A DNA stretch of 64,000 nucleotides from Devosia aurantiaca (GTDB lineage: Bacteria > Pseudomonadota > Alphaproteobacteria > Rhizobiales > Devosiaceae), in contig NZ_JAALFG010000002.1 of the NCBI RefSeq assembly GCF_011058215.1, forward strand, positions 186,001-250,000, given 5' to 3'. Position numbers and translations under genes: made by a program. Under the pieces are notes generated by a model that saw only the letters and a list, made by a program, of their open reading frames with translations, did not search any database and was not told the origin of the DNA. This document shows, piece by piece, positions 36,094-49,089 of the stretch. The stretch's first letter is position 1. The number at the start of each line of letters is the position of its first letter.

Positions 36094-37509
36094 ATGTCTC
36101 AGGTCGTCACCCGCTTTGCCCCGTCTCCCACTGGGTACCTCCATATCGGTGGCGCCCGTACGGCTTTGTTCAACTGGGCATTTGCGCAGAACCAGGGCGG
36201 CAAGATGCTGCTCCGTATCGAAGACACCGATCGCGAGCGCTCCACCGAAGCTGCTGTCACGGCGCTGATCGACGGCCTGAAATGGTTGGGCCTGGAATGG
36301 GACGGCGAGCCCATCAGCCAATTTGGCCGCGCTGCCCGGCATGCCGAAGTGGCGCACGAACTGGTCAAGATCGGCCACGCTTATTACTGCTACTGCTCGC
36401 CGCAGGAACTCGACCAGATGCGGGAAGAAGCGCGCGCCGCCGGTAAGCCGCCGCGATACAACGGTTTTTGGCGCGACCGCGACCCCTCCGAAGCGCCGGA
36501 AGGCGTGTCCCCGGTCATTCGCATCAAGGCTCCGCTGTCGGGCGAGATCGTGGTCAAGGATCACGTGCAGGGCGACGTGGTCTTCAAGACTGAAAACCTC
36601 GACGACTTCATCATCCTCCGCTCGGACGGCACGCCGACCTATATGCATGCCGTGGTGGTCGACGACCACGACATGGGCGTCACCCATATCATTCGCGGCG
36701 ACGACCACCTCACCAACGCGGCCCGCCAGATCGTCATCTACAATGCCATGGGCTGGACCGTGCCGGAGATGGCGCATATTCCGCTGATCCACGGTCCGGA
36801 TGGCGCCAAGCTTTCAAAGCGCCATGGTGCCTTGGGGGTCGAAGCCTATCGGCAGATGGGATACCTGCCCGAAGCGCTCCGCAACTATCTTGCGCGTCTT
36901 GGCTGGAGCCATGGCGACGAAGAAATCTTCTCGACCGATCAGCTCGTCGAGTGGTTTAGCCTCGAAGCGCTCAACAAGGGTGCGGCGCGGTTCGACTTCG
37001 TCAAACTCGAAAACATCAACGGCCACTACATTCGCGAGGCCAAGCCGGACTACCTTTACGCCATCATGGTCGACACCGCCCGTGAAGTGGGACGCGACGT
37101 CGATGTCCAAGGCCTCACCGCCAACATGGACACCGTTCTTGCCGCCCTGCCCGAGCTTCAGCCCCGCGCCAAGACGGTGCTGGAGCTGATCGACCTTGCG
37201 CAGTTCATCTATGCCGTGCGACCCATCCAGCCGGACGCCGCCGCCGCAGCTTTGCTGACTGAAGAGAGCCGGGCCGTGCTCCGCAGCGTTGCCGAAACGT
37301 TAGGGGGCCTTGCTGAATGGTCAGTTCCGGCGATCGACACGGCCATGCGTGCCTTGGCTGAAGAAAAGGGCCTCAAGCTCGGCAAGCTGGCGCAGCCGCT
37401 GCGCGCTGCGCTGACCGGACGCACCGTTTCTCCGGGTATTTTCGAGGTCATGGTGCTGATCGGGCGCGATGAAAGCCTCGCTCGACTCGGCGACCAGACC
37501 GCCGCCTGA
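36094..37509 (+). CDS. gltX: Glutamate-tRNA ligase
   Basis: A 471-residue class I aminoacyl-tRNA synthetase that charges tRNA-Glu. [20 protein letters not shown] contains the HIGH motif as HIGG, and [11 protein letters not shown] holds the KMSKS loop as [15 protein letters not shown] and [13 protein letters not shown] are typical of the bacterial GluRS core; the C-terminal third is the anticodon-binding helical cage. The ATG beginning MSQVVTRF is chosen from family alignment; the open frame runs further upstream. Divergent from comEC across about 50 bp. Confidence 0.97.
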   Translation: MSQVVTRFAPSPTGYLHIGGARTALFNWAFAQNQGGKMLLRIEDTDRERSTEAAVTALIDGLKWLGLEWDGEPISQFGRAARHAEVAHELVKIGHAYYCYCSPQELDQMREEARAAGKPPRYNGFWRDRDPSEAPEGVSPVIRIKAPLSGEIVVKDHVQGDVVFKTENLDDFIILRSDGTPTYMHAVVVDDHDMGVTHIIRGDDHLTNAARQIVIYNAMGWTVPEMAHIPLIHGPDGAKLSKRHGALGVEAYRQMGYLPEALRNYLARLGWSHGDEEIFSTDQLVEWFSLEALNKGAARFDFVKLENINGHYIREAKPDYLYAIMVDTAREVGRDVDVQGLTANMDTVLAALPELQPRAKTVLELIDLAQFIYAVRPIQPDAAAAALLTEESRAVLRSVAETLGGLAEWSVPAIDTAMRALAEEKGLKLGKLAQPLRAALTGRTVSPGIFEVMVLIGRDESLARLGDQTAA

Positions 37510-37690
37510 CAACGGAAACAGCACATGCCGCCGCGTGGCCGATAGATAAGTCGTACTTACCTATTGGTTGCTTGGTGTGGCCAAGACCTGATACCTCTCA
37601 CATCGATAATCGGCGCTTTCCTAGCGCCGGCCGGCGCCCGGACAAGTCTGTCCCTTCCCTCGGCGCCCGGGGCAAATCGAGGAGAGCCTA

Positions 37691-38955
<1,265 letters not shown>

Positions 38956-38980
<25 letters not shown>

Positions 38981-40103
38981 TTGCGCCAAAGGGAGAGGAT
39001 CTGCTCAGCTGGGTCCTCCTTCCCATGCGGCGGCTGCCCCGCCTCCATAAGTTCTGCAAGCTCGCTAAAGGCATCCACTTGTGCCTGGCGGGCTTTTTTG
39101 TTGCCGATGAGATCGAGCAAAGTGGTTCCGACCATTTCACTCGACAGATCGCGAGACACCAGCTCCGGCACCACGTTTCTGCCAAGGATGATATTGGGCA
39201 ACGAAACGGCCGGCTTTCCAAGCCTCTCGAAGACACGCGCCTGATGAGCGTCGAGGGCGTAGATAACGGCCATTGGCACGCGGGCCATAGCCAGTTCCAG
39301 CGTCACCGTGCCTGAAACGCAGACGGCCGCTATGGCTTTGCTGTAAAGCTGCTGTCGCTTTACACGATCGTCTACCAAGGTCACCGCCGTCGGCCAGCTC
39401 TGGATTTCCTGGGTAAGTCGGGCCCGCAAACTGGGCAGAGTTGGCAGCACCAGCTCGGTGACATTCGGCTGTTTAGCGAGCTCCAGTGCCAGTTCCCTCA
39501 TGATGGGCAAATGACGCCGCAGTTCCCCTCCCCGGCTGCCGGGAAGCAAGATCAGCGGTCCGCTATCGTGGACCTCGCCGGTTTTCGAACTCTCCCCCAA
39601 AGAGGGATGGCCAACATAGACGGTTGGTGGCCCCCAAGACGCTCCATGACCGACGGCTCGAAAGGAAGGACGGCGAAAACGGCATCGAAGAGCGGCTTTA
39701 GCCTTGCTGCCCGTTCCGGATTTCGAGCCCAGACCGAGGGCGCGACATAGAGGATGAGCGGCTTGCTATAGCCTCTTGAGCGCAGGCGCCGAGCGAGGAG
39801 CTTGGAAAAATCCTGAGCATCCACGAGCACGACAATGTCCGGTTGCGCCCGCAGGATGGCGCGCGCCGCTTGCTCCAGGCGCCACAGCAATCGCGGCAGG
39901 TTCAGAAGGACGTCGGTAACGCCCATCACCGCCAGGTCCGACATAGGAAAGAGCGGATGGAGCCCCTGCCCCTGCAATTCGTCTCCGCCCACGCCAGAAA
40001 GCTCGAGTGGAACGCGCTGTTTCAACCGCCTGACGAGATCAGCCGCGATGCGATCGCCGGAGGGTTCGCCGGCCAGGATGAAGAGGCGCAGCGGCGTGCT
40101 CAT
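38956..40103 (-). CDS. lpxB: Lipid-A-disaccharide synthase (frameshift)
   Basis: GT-B glycosyltransferase (GT19), about 382 residues. It joins UDP-2,3-diacylglucosamine and lipid X to form the lipid A disaccharide at the inner membrane. The N-terminus [20 protein letters not shown] and [30 protein letters not shown] are diagnostic; the second half has [19 protein letters not shown] and [20 protein letters not shown]. The frame breaks at the C5 run 39631-39635 (plus strand). One added base restores [15 protein letters not shown]. Its start lies 6 bp after lpxA, where many relatives have lpxI. Confidence 0.95.
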
Positions 40104-40109
40104 TGCGCC

Positions 40110-40921
40110 CTATTCGGCTTCTTGCCCGTTGCGCGGCAGAAGGATGGGGCGATCACTGGCCTCGGCAATGAAACGGACGACGTCCTGCACCAGGAAATCG
40201 TCTTTGAACAGCTCCGCTGCGTCTTCCACCCGCTCGCGCAAAGTGCCCTCGCTCGCAAAAATCTGGCGGTAGGCAGCGCGCAGGCGATGGATCGACTCGC
40301 GTTCGAAACCGCGACGCTTCAGGCCAACAAGATTAAGACCCGTGAGGTGAGCGCGATTGCCGATTGCCATGCCGTAAGGAATGACGTCGCCGTCGACCAT
40401 GGATTGCGCGCCGATAAAGGCATGCGAGCCAATGCGGCTGAACTGGTGGATCACGCAAGTGCCGCCAAAAATGACATTGTCGCCGACGTGAACGCGTGGC
40501 CGGCAATGCCAACGTAATTGGCCATGATGACATTGTTACCCACGATTGCGTCATGGGCAACATGGGCATTTGCCATGATCAGGCAGTCATTGCCGATCTT
40601 GGTCAGCATGCCGCCATTTTGCGTACCAGGGTTGATAGTGACGCTTTCACGGATCGTGCAGCGTTCACCGATCTCGAGGCGCGAGTCCTCGCCGTGGAAT
40701 TTGAGGTCCTGCGGCTCGTGGCCAACCGACGCGAAGGGGAAGATCCGCGTGCCCTTGCCGATGACCGTATTGCCTTCGACGACAGCGTGGGAGACGAGCT
40801 CGACGTCATCGCCGAGAACGACATTAGGACCGACGATGCTGTAGGGCCCGATGCGAACGCTGCTCCCGAGCCGCGCGCTTTCCGAGACGATCGCCGTCGG
40901 ATGGATACTCGCGTCGCTCAA
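40110..40921 (-). CDS. lpxA: UDP-N-acetylglucosamine acyltransferase (frameshift)
   Basis: Left-handed parallel beta-helix acyltransferase, about 270 residues. It places the first 3-hydroxyacyl chain on UDP-GlcNAc in lipid A synthesis. Hexapeptide repeats run through the N-terminal part ([40 protein letters not shown]). The catalytic-His region is [16 protein letters not shown]. The C-terminal helical part is [20 protein letters not shown]. The frame breaks near 40491-40497: one added base restores [19 protein letters not shown]. It overlaps fabZ by ATGA. Confidence 0.95.
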
Positions 40922-41394
40922 GATTCGGCCGGCACGATCATTGCGGTGATTTCCGCTTCGGCAATGATGTTGCCGTCGACCTTTGCGGTCGCCTGGTAGC
41001 GGCCGACATTGCGGCGGCGCTGAATCTTGGCAATGTGGAACTCGATCTTGTCGCCCGGACCGGCCGGCTTGCGGAACTTGGCCTTGTCGACACCGAGCAT
41101 CAGGACGATGTTTTTCCCGCCCTTGTCAGCGTCGTGCTTGATGACGATGGCGCCAGCGGTTTGTGCCATGCCTTCGATGATCAGCACACCCGGGAAAATC
41201 GGATTGCCCGGAAAATGGCCGAGGAAGATCGGCTCGTTATAGGTGACGTTCTTGATGCCGACGGCAGACTCGTCGGTGTCGATGTCGACGATGCGGTCGA
41301 TCATCAAGAAGGGATAGCGGTGTGGAAGCGCCTCAAGAATCTCGCCGATGCTCATGGCATCAAGTTCAGTCGCCTTGGCGATGGTCTCGGTCAT
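40918..41394 (-). CDS. fabZ: 3-hydroxyacyl-ACP dehydratase FabZ
   Basis: A 158-residue hot-dog-fold dehydratase that converts 3-hydroxyacyl-ACP to trans-2-enoyl-ACP and thus competes with LpxA/LpxD for 3-hydroxyacyl chains. [16 protein letters not shown] contains the catalytic histidine and [18 protein letters not shown] the catalytic glutamate. A short N-terminal extension ([14 protein letters not shown]) is usual in this order. It is coupled by ATGA overlaps to both lpxD upstream and lpxA downstream. Confidence 0.97.
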   Translation of the reverse strand: MTETIAKATELDAMSIGEILEALPHRYPFLMIDRIVDIDTDESAVGIKNVTYNEPIFLGHFPGNPIFPGVLIIEGMAQTAGAIVIKHDADKGGKNIVLMLGVDKAKFRKPAGPGDKIEFHIAKIQRRRNVGRYQATAKVDGNIIAEAEITAMIVPAES

Positions 41395-42419
41395 CCCCGC
41401 TTTTCCCCCTTGGACAGTTTCCGCATCACGGCGATTTCACGCCAGAAGTCTCTTATATCTTGCGCCGGCGCGCCAGCAAGCTTGGAGCCGGCCGGCCAGT
41501 CCTTGGTCACTGCGGCACGGCCATGGACCACCGAGCCAGAACCGATGGACATGTGTCCGGACGTGCCGACCCCGCCGCCGACCAGAACGCCGTCGCCCAA
41601 AACGGTCGAGCCTGACAAGCCGCTCATGGCCGCGATCAGGCAGTTGCGACCGATGCGGCAGTTGTGGCCGATCTGGACGAGGTTATCGATCTTGGTTCCG
41701 TCGCCGATCACGGTGTCGCCAAGCGCGCCACGATCCACAGTGCTGTTGGCGCCGATCTCGACACGATCCTGAACGATGACGCGGCCGAGCTGAGGAATCT
41801 TCCGGTTGCCACGCCCGAGGTCGAGCCAGCCAAAGCCCTCCGTACCGATCCTGACACCGGAATGAAGCACCACTTCGTTGCCAAGGTGCGCGCAATCGAT
41901 GCTGCAGTTGGCAGCGATCGTGCAGTTGCGCCCGATGGTCACGCCCGGGCCAATGACCGTGTTAGCGCCAATGACCGTACCGCGACCGATTTCGACGCCT
42001 GCACCAATGACAACATTGGCGCCGATCGTAACGTCGCGCTCGATCAGCTTCTCGCCAAGGTCTTCGCGTGTGCCAGCAATGATGTTGCGGGTGCTGTCGG
42101 GATAAAGGAAGTCGAGGAGGTCGGCGAAGAGGTTGTGCGGCTTGTCGGCAACCACAGCGACGCTGGCTTCCGGCACGGCCTCGCGCAACGCCGCCGATAC
42201 CACCACGACACCAGCGGTGCTGCGGCGCAGTTCCTCGATATAGCTAGGCTGGGCAGCAAGACCGATTTCATTAGGCCCCGCCAGATCGAGCTCGGCCACA
42301 CCTTTAATGACTAGGTCTGGGTTTGCCAGCTGCGAAACAAGATCGGGCTGCCCGACCTGTGCCAGCAGGTTACCGAGGGCGATAGGGCCGGCAAAGCGAT
42401 GAAATCGGGTGTCGACCAT
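41391..42419 (-). CDS. lpxD: UDP-3-O-(3-hydroxyacyl)glucosamine N-acyltransferase
   Basis: About 342 residues; adds the second 3-hydroxyacyl chain in lipid A assembly. The N-terminal uridine-binding domain (NEIGLAAQPSYIEELRRSTA) is followed by a long run of hexapeptide repeats (GANVVIGAGVEIGRGTVIGA; NCTIAANCSIDCAHLGNEVV) with the catalytic histidine in LVQIGHNCRIGRNC. The ATG beginning MVDTRFHRF is preferred; a TTG four codons earlier is possible. bamA lies 72 bp upstream, fabZ overlaps downstream. Confidence 0.96.
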   Translation of the reverse strand: MVDTRFHRFAGPIALGNLLAQVGQPDLVSQLANPDLVIKGVAELDLAGPNEIGLAAQPSYIEELRRSTAGVVVVSAALREAVPEASVAVVADKPHNLFADLLDFLYPDSTRNIIAGTREDLGEKLIERDVTIGANVVIGAGVEIGRGTVIGANTVIGPGVTIGRNCTIAANCSIDCAHLGNEVVLHSGVRIGTEGFGWLDLGRGNRKIPQLGRVIVQDRVEIGANSTVDRGALGDTVIGDGTKIDNLVQIGHNCRIGRNCLIAAMSGLSGSTVLGDGVLVGGGVGTSGHMSIGSGSVVHGRAAVTKDWPAGSKLAGAPAQDIRDFWREIAVMRKLSKGEKRG

Positions 42420-42490
42420 AAAGCCACTCAAAATACCAGAGCCGCGGCGCTACCGCCCCGCGGCTCTAAAAGTCTGTCACGCTGCTCTTA

Positions 42491-44606
42491 TTAGAGCAAG
42501 GTCGAGATGGTGAACTGGAACAGCTGCGTCCGATCGTCCGTCGACTTGTTGAGCGTCTGCGCAACGTCGCCACGCAGCGGACCGAACGGTGAATCCCAGA
42601 TCAGCGATGCACCGACCGACGTGCGGAGCGGCTGGTCGTTGCTGGTCGCAGTCTGAAGGCCGCCATTGAGGATCTCGCTGGCATCACCCACCCAACCAGC
42701 ATCGGCAAACACCGCACCGGACAGGCCGTAGTTTTCCGGCAGGCCGGGGATCGGGAACTCGATTTCAGCCGAGATACCAGCAAACATCGTGGTGCCGATG
42801 AACTCGCCAGCGGCCGTCCGCGGGCCAAAGCCACGACCTTCAAAGCCACGCACCAGCTGGGAGCCGGGCGAGAAGGCTTCAACGACGTTGACGCCTTCGC
42901 CATCGAGGCTGTTGATCATGCCGGCCTGACCACGGACGCTGGCAACGATGCCGCTATCCTGGATCAGAGGCACGAAGTAACGGCCACGCGCTTCCGACTT
43001 GATCAGGTTGTGATCCCAGCCAATGTATTGCTGGCTGAAGGTCGCATAGAGACCCTCGGTCGGGTTCTTGATGTCATCGAGGCCATTCCAGGTCAGCGTA
43101 TAGCCGATGAACGCCTTGTTGAATTCCTGACCATCGGCCACGAACTGCGAGATCGGACCCGTATTGTCCGTGATCACCTTGCGCTCATAGCCACCGAAGA
43201 AGCTGGCATTGAGCGAGCTGGTGAGCGGCACGCCAAGACGGAGCTGACCACCGGTCGACTGAGCACCGTAGAAGCTGCTGTCGGTCTCTTCGTAGATGCG
43301 GTGGTACGCGTCGACGCCTGCCGCCACCTTGAGGCCCATGAAGCGGGGTTCGGTGAAGGAGAAGTCGAAGGTACGGCCGCTCTGCGAGGCGCCGATGGCA
43401 GCACGCAGGTATTGGCCGCGACCAAGGAAGTTGCGTTCGGTCAGCGAGACTTCGCCCAGGATGCCGTCGCTGGTCGAGTAACCGGCCGTCGCACCGTATT
43501 CACCAGTCGACTTTTCCTCGACATTGATGTTGAGCACGATCTTGTCGGGCGCAGAACCCGGACCGGTCGTCACGTTGACGCTGGAGAAGTAATCGAGAGC
43601 CTGGATGGCCGTACGGCCCCGGATGACCATGGAGCGGTTGAAGGGGTCGCCTTCGGAGAAGTTCAGCTCACGACGAATAACGAAGTCGCGCGTCTTCTCA
43701 TTGCCGGTGATGTTGATGCGCTCGACGTAAACACGAGCACCTTCATCGACGAGATAGGTGACGTTGAACTTGCCGGTGGCAACATCGCGGTCGAGACGGG
43801 CACGGACGTCGGCGAAGGAATAACCCTGAGCCGTGGCTTCGTAGGCCATGTCTTCGATCGTGGCCTGCAGGTCCTGCATCGAGTAGGTGCGACCCTGCCC
43901 GGTGCGAACCGTGCTGCTGCAGCACATCGGTGTTGAGACCGTCGATGCTGGTTTCGATACCGACATTTCCGAAATCGTAGCGCTGGCCTTCGTTCACCGT
44001 GAAGTTGATGAAGTAGCCGTTACGGGTAGGATCATACTCGGCCACAGAATTGACCTGCACGTCCGGATAGCCGCGATTGGCATAGTAGCGACGAACCAAC
44101 TCGCGGTCGGCTGCAAGCTTCTGCTCGTTGTACATGTCATCGCGCAGCAGCCAGCTCAGAATGCCCGATTCCTTGGTGAGGATCGCGCCCTTGAGATTGT
44201 TGGAGCCGATGGCATTGTTGCCCGTGAAGTTGATGGCCGCGATACCGGCGCGATCGCCTTCGTTGACTGTGAAGATCACGCGGACACGACCATCCGCCAC
44301 GGCTTCGGTGCGAGCGGTGACGCCGACCGACATGAAGCCTTCGCTATCATAGGCCTGACGAATGCTTTCGATGTCAGCGTTGAGACGCTGCTGGGTGTAG
44401 ACGCCAGAGGCGGAGACATCGACCATCTTGAGAAGGTCAGCGTCCGAGAAGCGGCGATTGCCCTCGAACAGCACCGAAGCAACCAACTGCTCCTGAGCCT
44501 GAACTGCCACGACGCCAAGAACAGGCACGCCTGCAACCATCGGGGCCGCGCCCAGAAGGGCGATCGCGGAAACCGCGCCACGCAGCAGCTTGGTGGGGTG
44601 AGTCAT
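42491..44606 (-). CDS. bamA: Outer membrane protein assembly factor BamA (frameshift)
   Basis: Essential Omp85 insertase, about 705 residues. A signal peptide (LRGAVSAIALLGAAPMVAGV) is followed by POTRA domains (EGNRRFSDADLLKMVDVSAS; FTVNEGDRAGIAAINFTGNN) and a 16-strand barrel with TLTWNGLDDIKNPTEGLYAT, a VRGFEGRGFGPR loop (the VRGF/Y-like L6 motif) and SFSPFGPLR-like end strands. It ends in TISTLL, not the usual terminal aromatic. The frame breaks at 43911-43920 (net one extra base): the first frame reads LNTDVLQQHGSHRAG, the second TVRTGQGRTYSMQD. The start is ATG at 44606. Confidence 0.95.
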
Positions 44607-44788
44607 ATTGTTGTTTGCCTTCTGCGACCGGCCCAGGGAATCGCCATGCACAGCGCTCCCCCAAGCTAACTCCATTGGAGTGTTTTACTTTTTTTAACCA
44701 GGAACAAGGCGCCTTTGTCGACGCGGTTAGCAATTCCTTGGTCCGTTGGTATTCGTGCAACACCTCGCGAACCAAGGTTAACAAGGGG

Positions 44789-45921
44789 TTAGCGCAAGAT
44801 GCCGAAATGCGCGAAAACCGTGTCATTGAACAAGGTGAATACCATCAGCCCCATCACCAGCGCAAACCCGAAACGGAAGCCGATCTCCTGTGTCCTCATG
44901 CTGAGGGGTCGCCCGCGGACGGCTTCGATCAGGTAGTAGAGGAGATGTCCGCCGTCGAGCATCGGCACCGGCAGGAGGTTGAAGATGCCGATGTTGAGCG
45001 ACAAGAGCGCCATCAGGTTGATCAAAGCGACGATGCCAAGGGTTGCCACCTCGCCGGAAACCTTTGCGACCTTGACCGGGCCGCCCAGTTGCTCGACATC
45101 GCCGCGGCCGACGAAGAAGTCGCCGAGAAAAGCCGCCGTGCGCTGGATGATGAAGCGAATCTCCTGGACGGTCATGCCGATGGCTTCGAGCGGACCCGGC
45201 CGATAAAGCGTCACATCGGTTTCCGACACATCGCGGGTGACACCGATGCGGCCAATGCGCTGGTTGTTGCCGAAACGATCCTCTACATCGACGGCTTCGG
45301 GCACCAGCGTCAGCGTCTGGGAGGCGCCGTCGCGCTCCAGTTCCACGGCGACCTGCCGCTCCGGGCTGGTCGCGACATAGCGCTGGAAATCCTCAAAGCC
45401 ACGAACGGCATAACCGTCCACAGCAAGGATGCGATCGCCGCTTTCGATACCGGCGGTGGCCGCGACCGATTCTGGCAAAACCTCGCCGATGACCGGGGGG
45501 AATAGCGGCCATAGCCGAGCAGCAGCGCGTAAAGGATCAAGAAGGTCAGGATGACATTGGCGATGGGTCCCGCGGCGACCACAGCAATCCGTTGCCACAC
45601 GGACTTGTTGACGAAGAGGCGCGGCGCAAGGGCCGGATCGATCTTGGCTGAGGCTTCAGGATCCGGGACGCTGGCTTCGTTCATGTCGCCCAGGAACCGA
45701 ACATAGCCGCCGAGCGGAATGGCCGAAATGCGCCAGCGCGTGCCATGGCGGTCGTTCCAGCCGACCAATTCCCGCCCGAAGCCGATCGAAAATGTCTGGA
45801 TCGCTACACCATTCCAGCGTGCCACCAGATAATGGCCCATCTCGTGCACGAAGACGATGACGGTCAGTACCGCAAGAAACGGCACGACATAGGAAAGCAG
45901 CCAATAGGCGAAATCGATCAT
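44789..45921 (-). CDS. rseP: Site-2 protease RseP (frameshift)
   Basis: Intramembrane zinc metalloprotease, about 378 residues, which cuts anti-sigma factors and signal peptides within the inner membrane. VHEMGHYLVARWNGV holds HExxH, and NLLPVPMLDGGHLLYY the third ligand (LDG). One PDZ domain is clear in the middle (GDRILAVDGYAVRGFEDFQR). Four membrane segments fit the family. The frame breaks at the G6 run 45495-45500 (plus strand); one added base restores GRYSPPVIGEVLPESVAATA. In many relatives dxr lies upstream of this gene; here cdsA is its direct neighbour. Confidence 0.95.
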
Positions 45922-45961
45922 CGACAGTCCAGACACTGGCGCAGCCCGGACCGGAGCAGCG

Positions 45962-46820
45962 CTACCAATAAAGCAGGCCTTCAGCTACCGAGCCGAAGCC
46001 GGCATGCAAGAGACCAACGATTACCACCACGAAGACGCCAAATGTGAGGCTATCGAGACGATCCATCAGCCCGCCATGACCGGGGATAAGATCACCGCTA
46101 TCCTTGATGCGGAAGTGGCGCTTGATGGCGCTTTCGGTGAGATCGCCAGCTTGGCCCAAAATGCTGATGGCGCAGGACAGGGCCAGGCCGATCCAGATCG
46201 GGGAATCGGTCAGGACGGTCCACGCGATCAGCCCCGCTCCGGTGCCGAGTGCGAGCCCGCCCAGCGCACCGGACCAGGTCTTGGAAGGAGAAATCTCTGG
46301 AGCAAGCTTTTCTCCACCGATCTGACGCCCGGTGAAAAAGGCAGCCGAATCCGTCATCCACACGACGACGCCGAGATAAACCCCGGCCCAGATGCCTGCC
46401 GTGGAGGTGTTGCGGATCAGCAGCAAGCCAGAATCAGCAGGCCGAACAACAGGATGCCTGCGGCCCGCCACAAAAATCTTCCCGCCCCATGGTTGCCGCG
46501 ACCACGAGCGCAACCGCTATGGCAGCAGCCAGCCCCGCCAAGCCGAAGACCGGGTACAGCAACCCGGAAATAGCAACCAGGCCGATGATGACCATGCCCC
46601 GCGGCGTCAGCGGTGCGCGGGAGACCATGGTCTCCCATTCGCGATAAGCGCCGGCATAGACCGCACCCACCACGGCCGCAAAGAAGTAGCCGCCGAAATA
46701 CAAGGCTGCGACCGTCAGTGCCACGAGGACCGCCGCGGAAGCCAGGCGTGTTCCGACATCCGACCAGGAGCGGCGGGCGGCGGAGATTGGCTCGGGAGAT
46801 TGGCCCTGTGGCGCGCTCAC
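45962..46820 (-). CDS. cdsA: Phosphatidate cytidylyltransferase (two frame breaks)
   Basis: Inner-membrane enzyme making CDP-diacylglycerol from phosphatidate and CTP, about 286 residues with about eight membrane segments. The signature is [20 protein letters not shown] followed by [16 protein letters not shown]. The start GTG AGC overlaps the uppS stop (GTGA). Two breaks lie close together: one missing base near 46481-46483 and another at 46425-46426. Restoring both gives [30 protein letters not shown]. Both are in short homopolymers. Confidence 0.93.
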
Positions 46821-47577
46821 CGTCCGACCGCCTCTACACCGCCGAAGCGCCGCTCTCTCGTCGAGAACGTCTCCAGCACCCGCCTGAACGTTGCCTCGTC
46901 GAAATCGGGCCAGTGTTCCTCGACGAAGACGAACTCGGCATAAGCAGCCTGCCAGAGGAGGAAATTGGACAGCCGCTGCTCGCCGCTGGTGCGGATGATC
47001 AGATCGGGATCGGGAGTCCGGCGGTGAAGAGAGCATTGCCGATGGCCGCTTCATCGATCGCTTCCGGCGACAGCCGACCGGCGGCAACTTCGCGCGCAAG
47101 ATGGCGGGCAGCCTCAGCGATCTCGGCCTTGCTGCCGTAGTTGAACGCGACAACGAGGTTGAGGCCGGTATTGTGCGCGGTCTTGGCCTCGGCATCATCG
47201 ATCAGCCGCACCAAGGAAGGTTCGAGACCCCGGCGAGTGCCGATGATGCGGACGCGCACATTGTTGCGGATCAATCGCTGCAGATCGGACGCCACGAAGC
47301 GCCGCAGCAGATTGAAGATAAAGGAGATTTCGTCTGGTGGACGGGTCCAGTTCTCCGACGAGAAACTGAAAACCGTCAGGGTGCCAACGCCGTAGTTGAT
47401 GCAAAGCTCGACGAGGTTGCGGAGGGTCTTAACGCCCTCGACATGGCCTTCGGTGCGTCGCTTGCCGCGCATCTTGGCCCAGCGGCCATTGCCATCCATG
47501 ATGACGCCAAGGTGCAGCGGAATGCGAAGTCCGCTGCCTGTGTCAGGCTTCAAACTGGTGGCGGGTTCCCCGGCCAT
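46817..47577 (-). CDS. uppS: Undecaprenyl diphosphate synthase (frameshift)
   Basis: Cis-prenyltransferase, about 252 residues, that makes the C55 lipid carrier for peptidoglycan and O-antigen. [20 protein letters not shown] is the substrate-binding signature and [14 protein letters not shown] the second conserved block; the frame-corrected end reads [20 protein letters not shown] and [17 protein letters not shown]. The frame breaks at 47012-47014: one added base turns LPIPI-stop into [12 protein letters not shown]. The stop overlaps the cdsA start, as expected of the uppS-cdsA operon. Confidence 0.95.
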
Positions 47578-47611
47578 CGACGCCCTCCCGGCGCGAGATC
47601 AGCGGGCCGTC

Positions 47612-48165
47612 TTAGACCTGCATGATCTCCTTTTCCTTCTGTGCCACAATGGTGTCGATCTCGCTTACCATTTCATCGGTGGCCTTCTGCACAAGCTCGG
47701 ACTGCTTCTTGACGTCGTCCTGGCTCATGTCGCCGTCCTTCTCCGCCTTTTTCAAGGCGTCCATGCCGTCGCGACGGATATGGCGAACGGCAACGCGGGC
47801 GGCTTCGGCGTAATTGTGCGCGACCTTGGAAAGTTCCTTGCGGCGCTGCTCGTTGAGCTCCGGCAGCGGCACGCGGATGATCTGCCCTTCGCCCATTGGA
47901 TTAAGGCCAAGGCCGCTATCACGGATCGCCTTTTCCACGGCATTGGCCAGCGAGCGATCCCAGACCTGTACAGACAGCATGCGCGGCTCGGGAACGGTGA
48001 CCGTCGCGACCTGGCTCAGTGGCGTGCGCGACCCATAGGCATCAACCGTCACCGGCTCTAGAAGGGTCGCACTGGCACGACCGGTGCGAAGGCCGCCCAG
48101 TTCATCCTTGAGCGAAGCGATGGTCTTTGCATGCGCTGCTTGAGATCGTTGAGATTGTAGGCCAT
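47612..48165 (-). CDS. frr: Ribosome recycling factor (frameshift)
   Basis: A protein of about 185 residues that, with EF-G, splits post-termination ribosomes. The body has [62 protein letters not shown] and the helical end [16 protein letters not shown]. The true start is the ATG at 48165 (AAGGAG 7 nt upstream, [13 protein letters not shown]). Its frame meets the body if one base is added in TTT (plus strand) at 48126-48128, giving [14 protein letters not shown]. pyrH is 53 bp upstream. Confidence 0.95.
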
Positions 48166-48218
48166 GGCCAGTCTCCTTCCAGTCGCTTGCCGGCTTGATG
48201 TGCCAGCAGGTGTGTTCG

Positions 48219-48938
48219 TTAAAGCGGATTGCCGACGCGCGTCGAAAGGCCCCTGCCCTCCAGAACACCCGACAAGCCCGCTTTGTCATCGAGTGCATAT
48301 ACGATTATCGGCATGGCGTTGTCGCGGGCAAGCGCGAATGCGGCCGTGTCCATGACCTTGAGATTTTGGCTGATGACTTCGTCATAGCTGACGGCTGTGT
48401 AGCGCGTCGCGGTCGGGTCCTTCATCGGATCGGCCGTATAGACGCCGTCGACCTTGGTACCCTTGAGCACCACGTCGCATTCGAGCTCGATGGCGCGAAG
48501 CGTTGCGGCCGTATCGGTGGTGAAGAACGGATTGCCGGTGCCACCACCCAGGACGACAACGAAGCCTTCCTCGAGCGCCTGCTTGGCATCGCGCGCCGTG
48601 AAGGTATCGGCAACGGAGGGCATGGTAGCCGCACTGAAGGGCTTGGACTTCATGCCTTGCCGGCTGATGGCATTACTGAGGGCCAGGGCATTGATCATGG
48701 TGCCCAGCATGCCCATGAGATCGGCGGTGACGCGATCGGTGCCATCCGCTGCACCTGCCATGCCGCGGAAGATGTTGCCGCCGCCAACGACGATGGCGAC
48801 CTGCGTTCCGGTGCGCGCCACGTCGGCGATCTGCTTGGCAATGCCCTGGAGAAAAGGCGGTTCGATGCCGAAGGAATTGTCTCCCGCCAGCGCCTCGCCC
48901 GAAACTTTGAGCAGTATGCGCTTATAGGCAGACGGCAT
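48219..48938 (-). CDS. pyrH: UMP kinase
   Basis: A 239-residue hexameric bacterial UMP kinase of the amino-acid-kinase fold, making UDP from [23 protein letters not shown] gives the phosphate-binding lysine; [11 protein letters not shown] is the glycine-rich loop; [20 protein letters not shown] the second loop; [20 protein letters not shown] the nucleotide-binding part. The ATG with AAGGGG upstream is used over a TTG two codons earlier. Placed between tsf and frr as in most proteobacteria. Confidence 0.97.
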   Translation of the reverse strand: MPSAYKRILLKVSGEALAGDNSFGIEPPFLQGIAKQIADVARTGTQVAIVVGGGNIFRGMAGAADGTDRVTADLMGMLGTMINALALSNAISRQGMKSKPFSAATMPSVADTFTARDAKQALEEGFVVVLGGGTGNPFFTTDTAATLRAIELECDVVLKGTKVDGVYTADPMKDPTATRYTAVSYDEVISQNLKVMDTAAFALARDNAMPIIVYALDDKAGLSGVLEGRGLSTRVGNPL

Positions 48939-49089
48939 CGGCAAACCCCTTAGAAAATGCTTGGAAGGCCGCCGACTCCGGAGACCGGCCGACCCTATGG
49001 CAAATCAACCCTCAACAGAAGGCGAAGATGCATAAGAAAAGAAGAGATAGTAGCGCTCGATTTTATCCCTGGGGATAAAAGAGCAGCAA

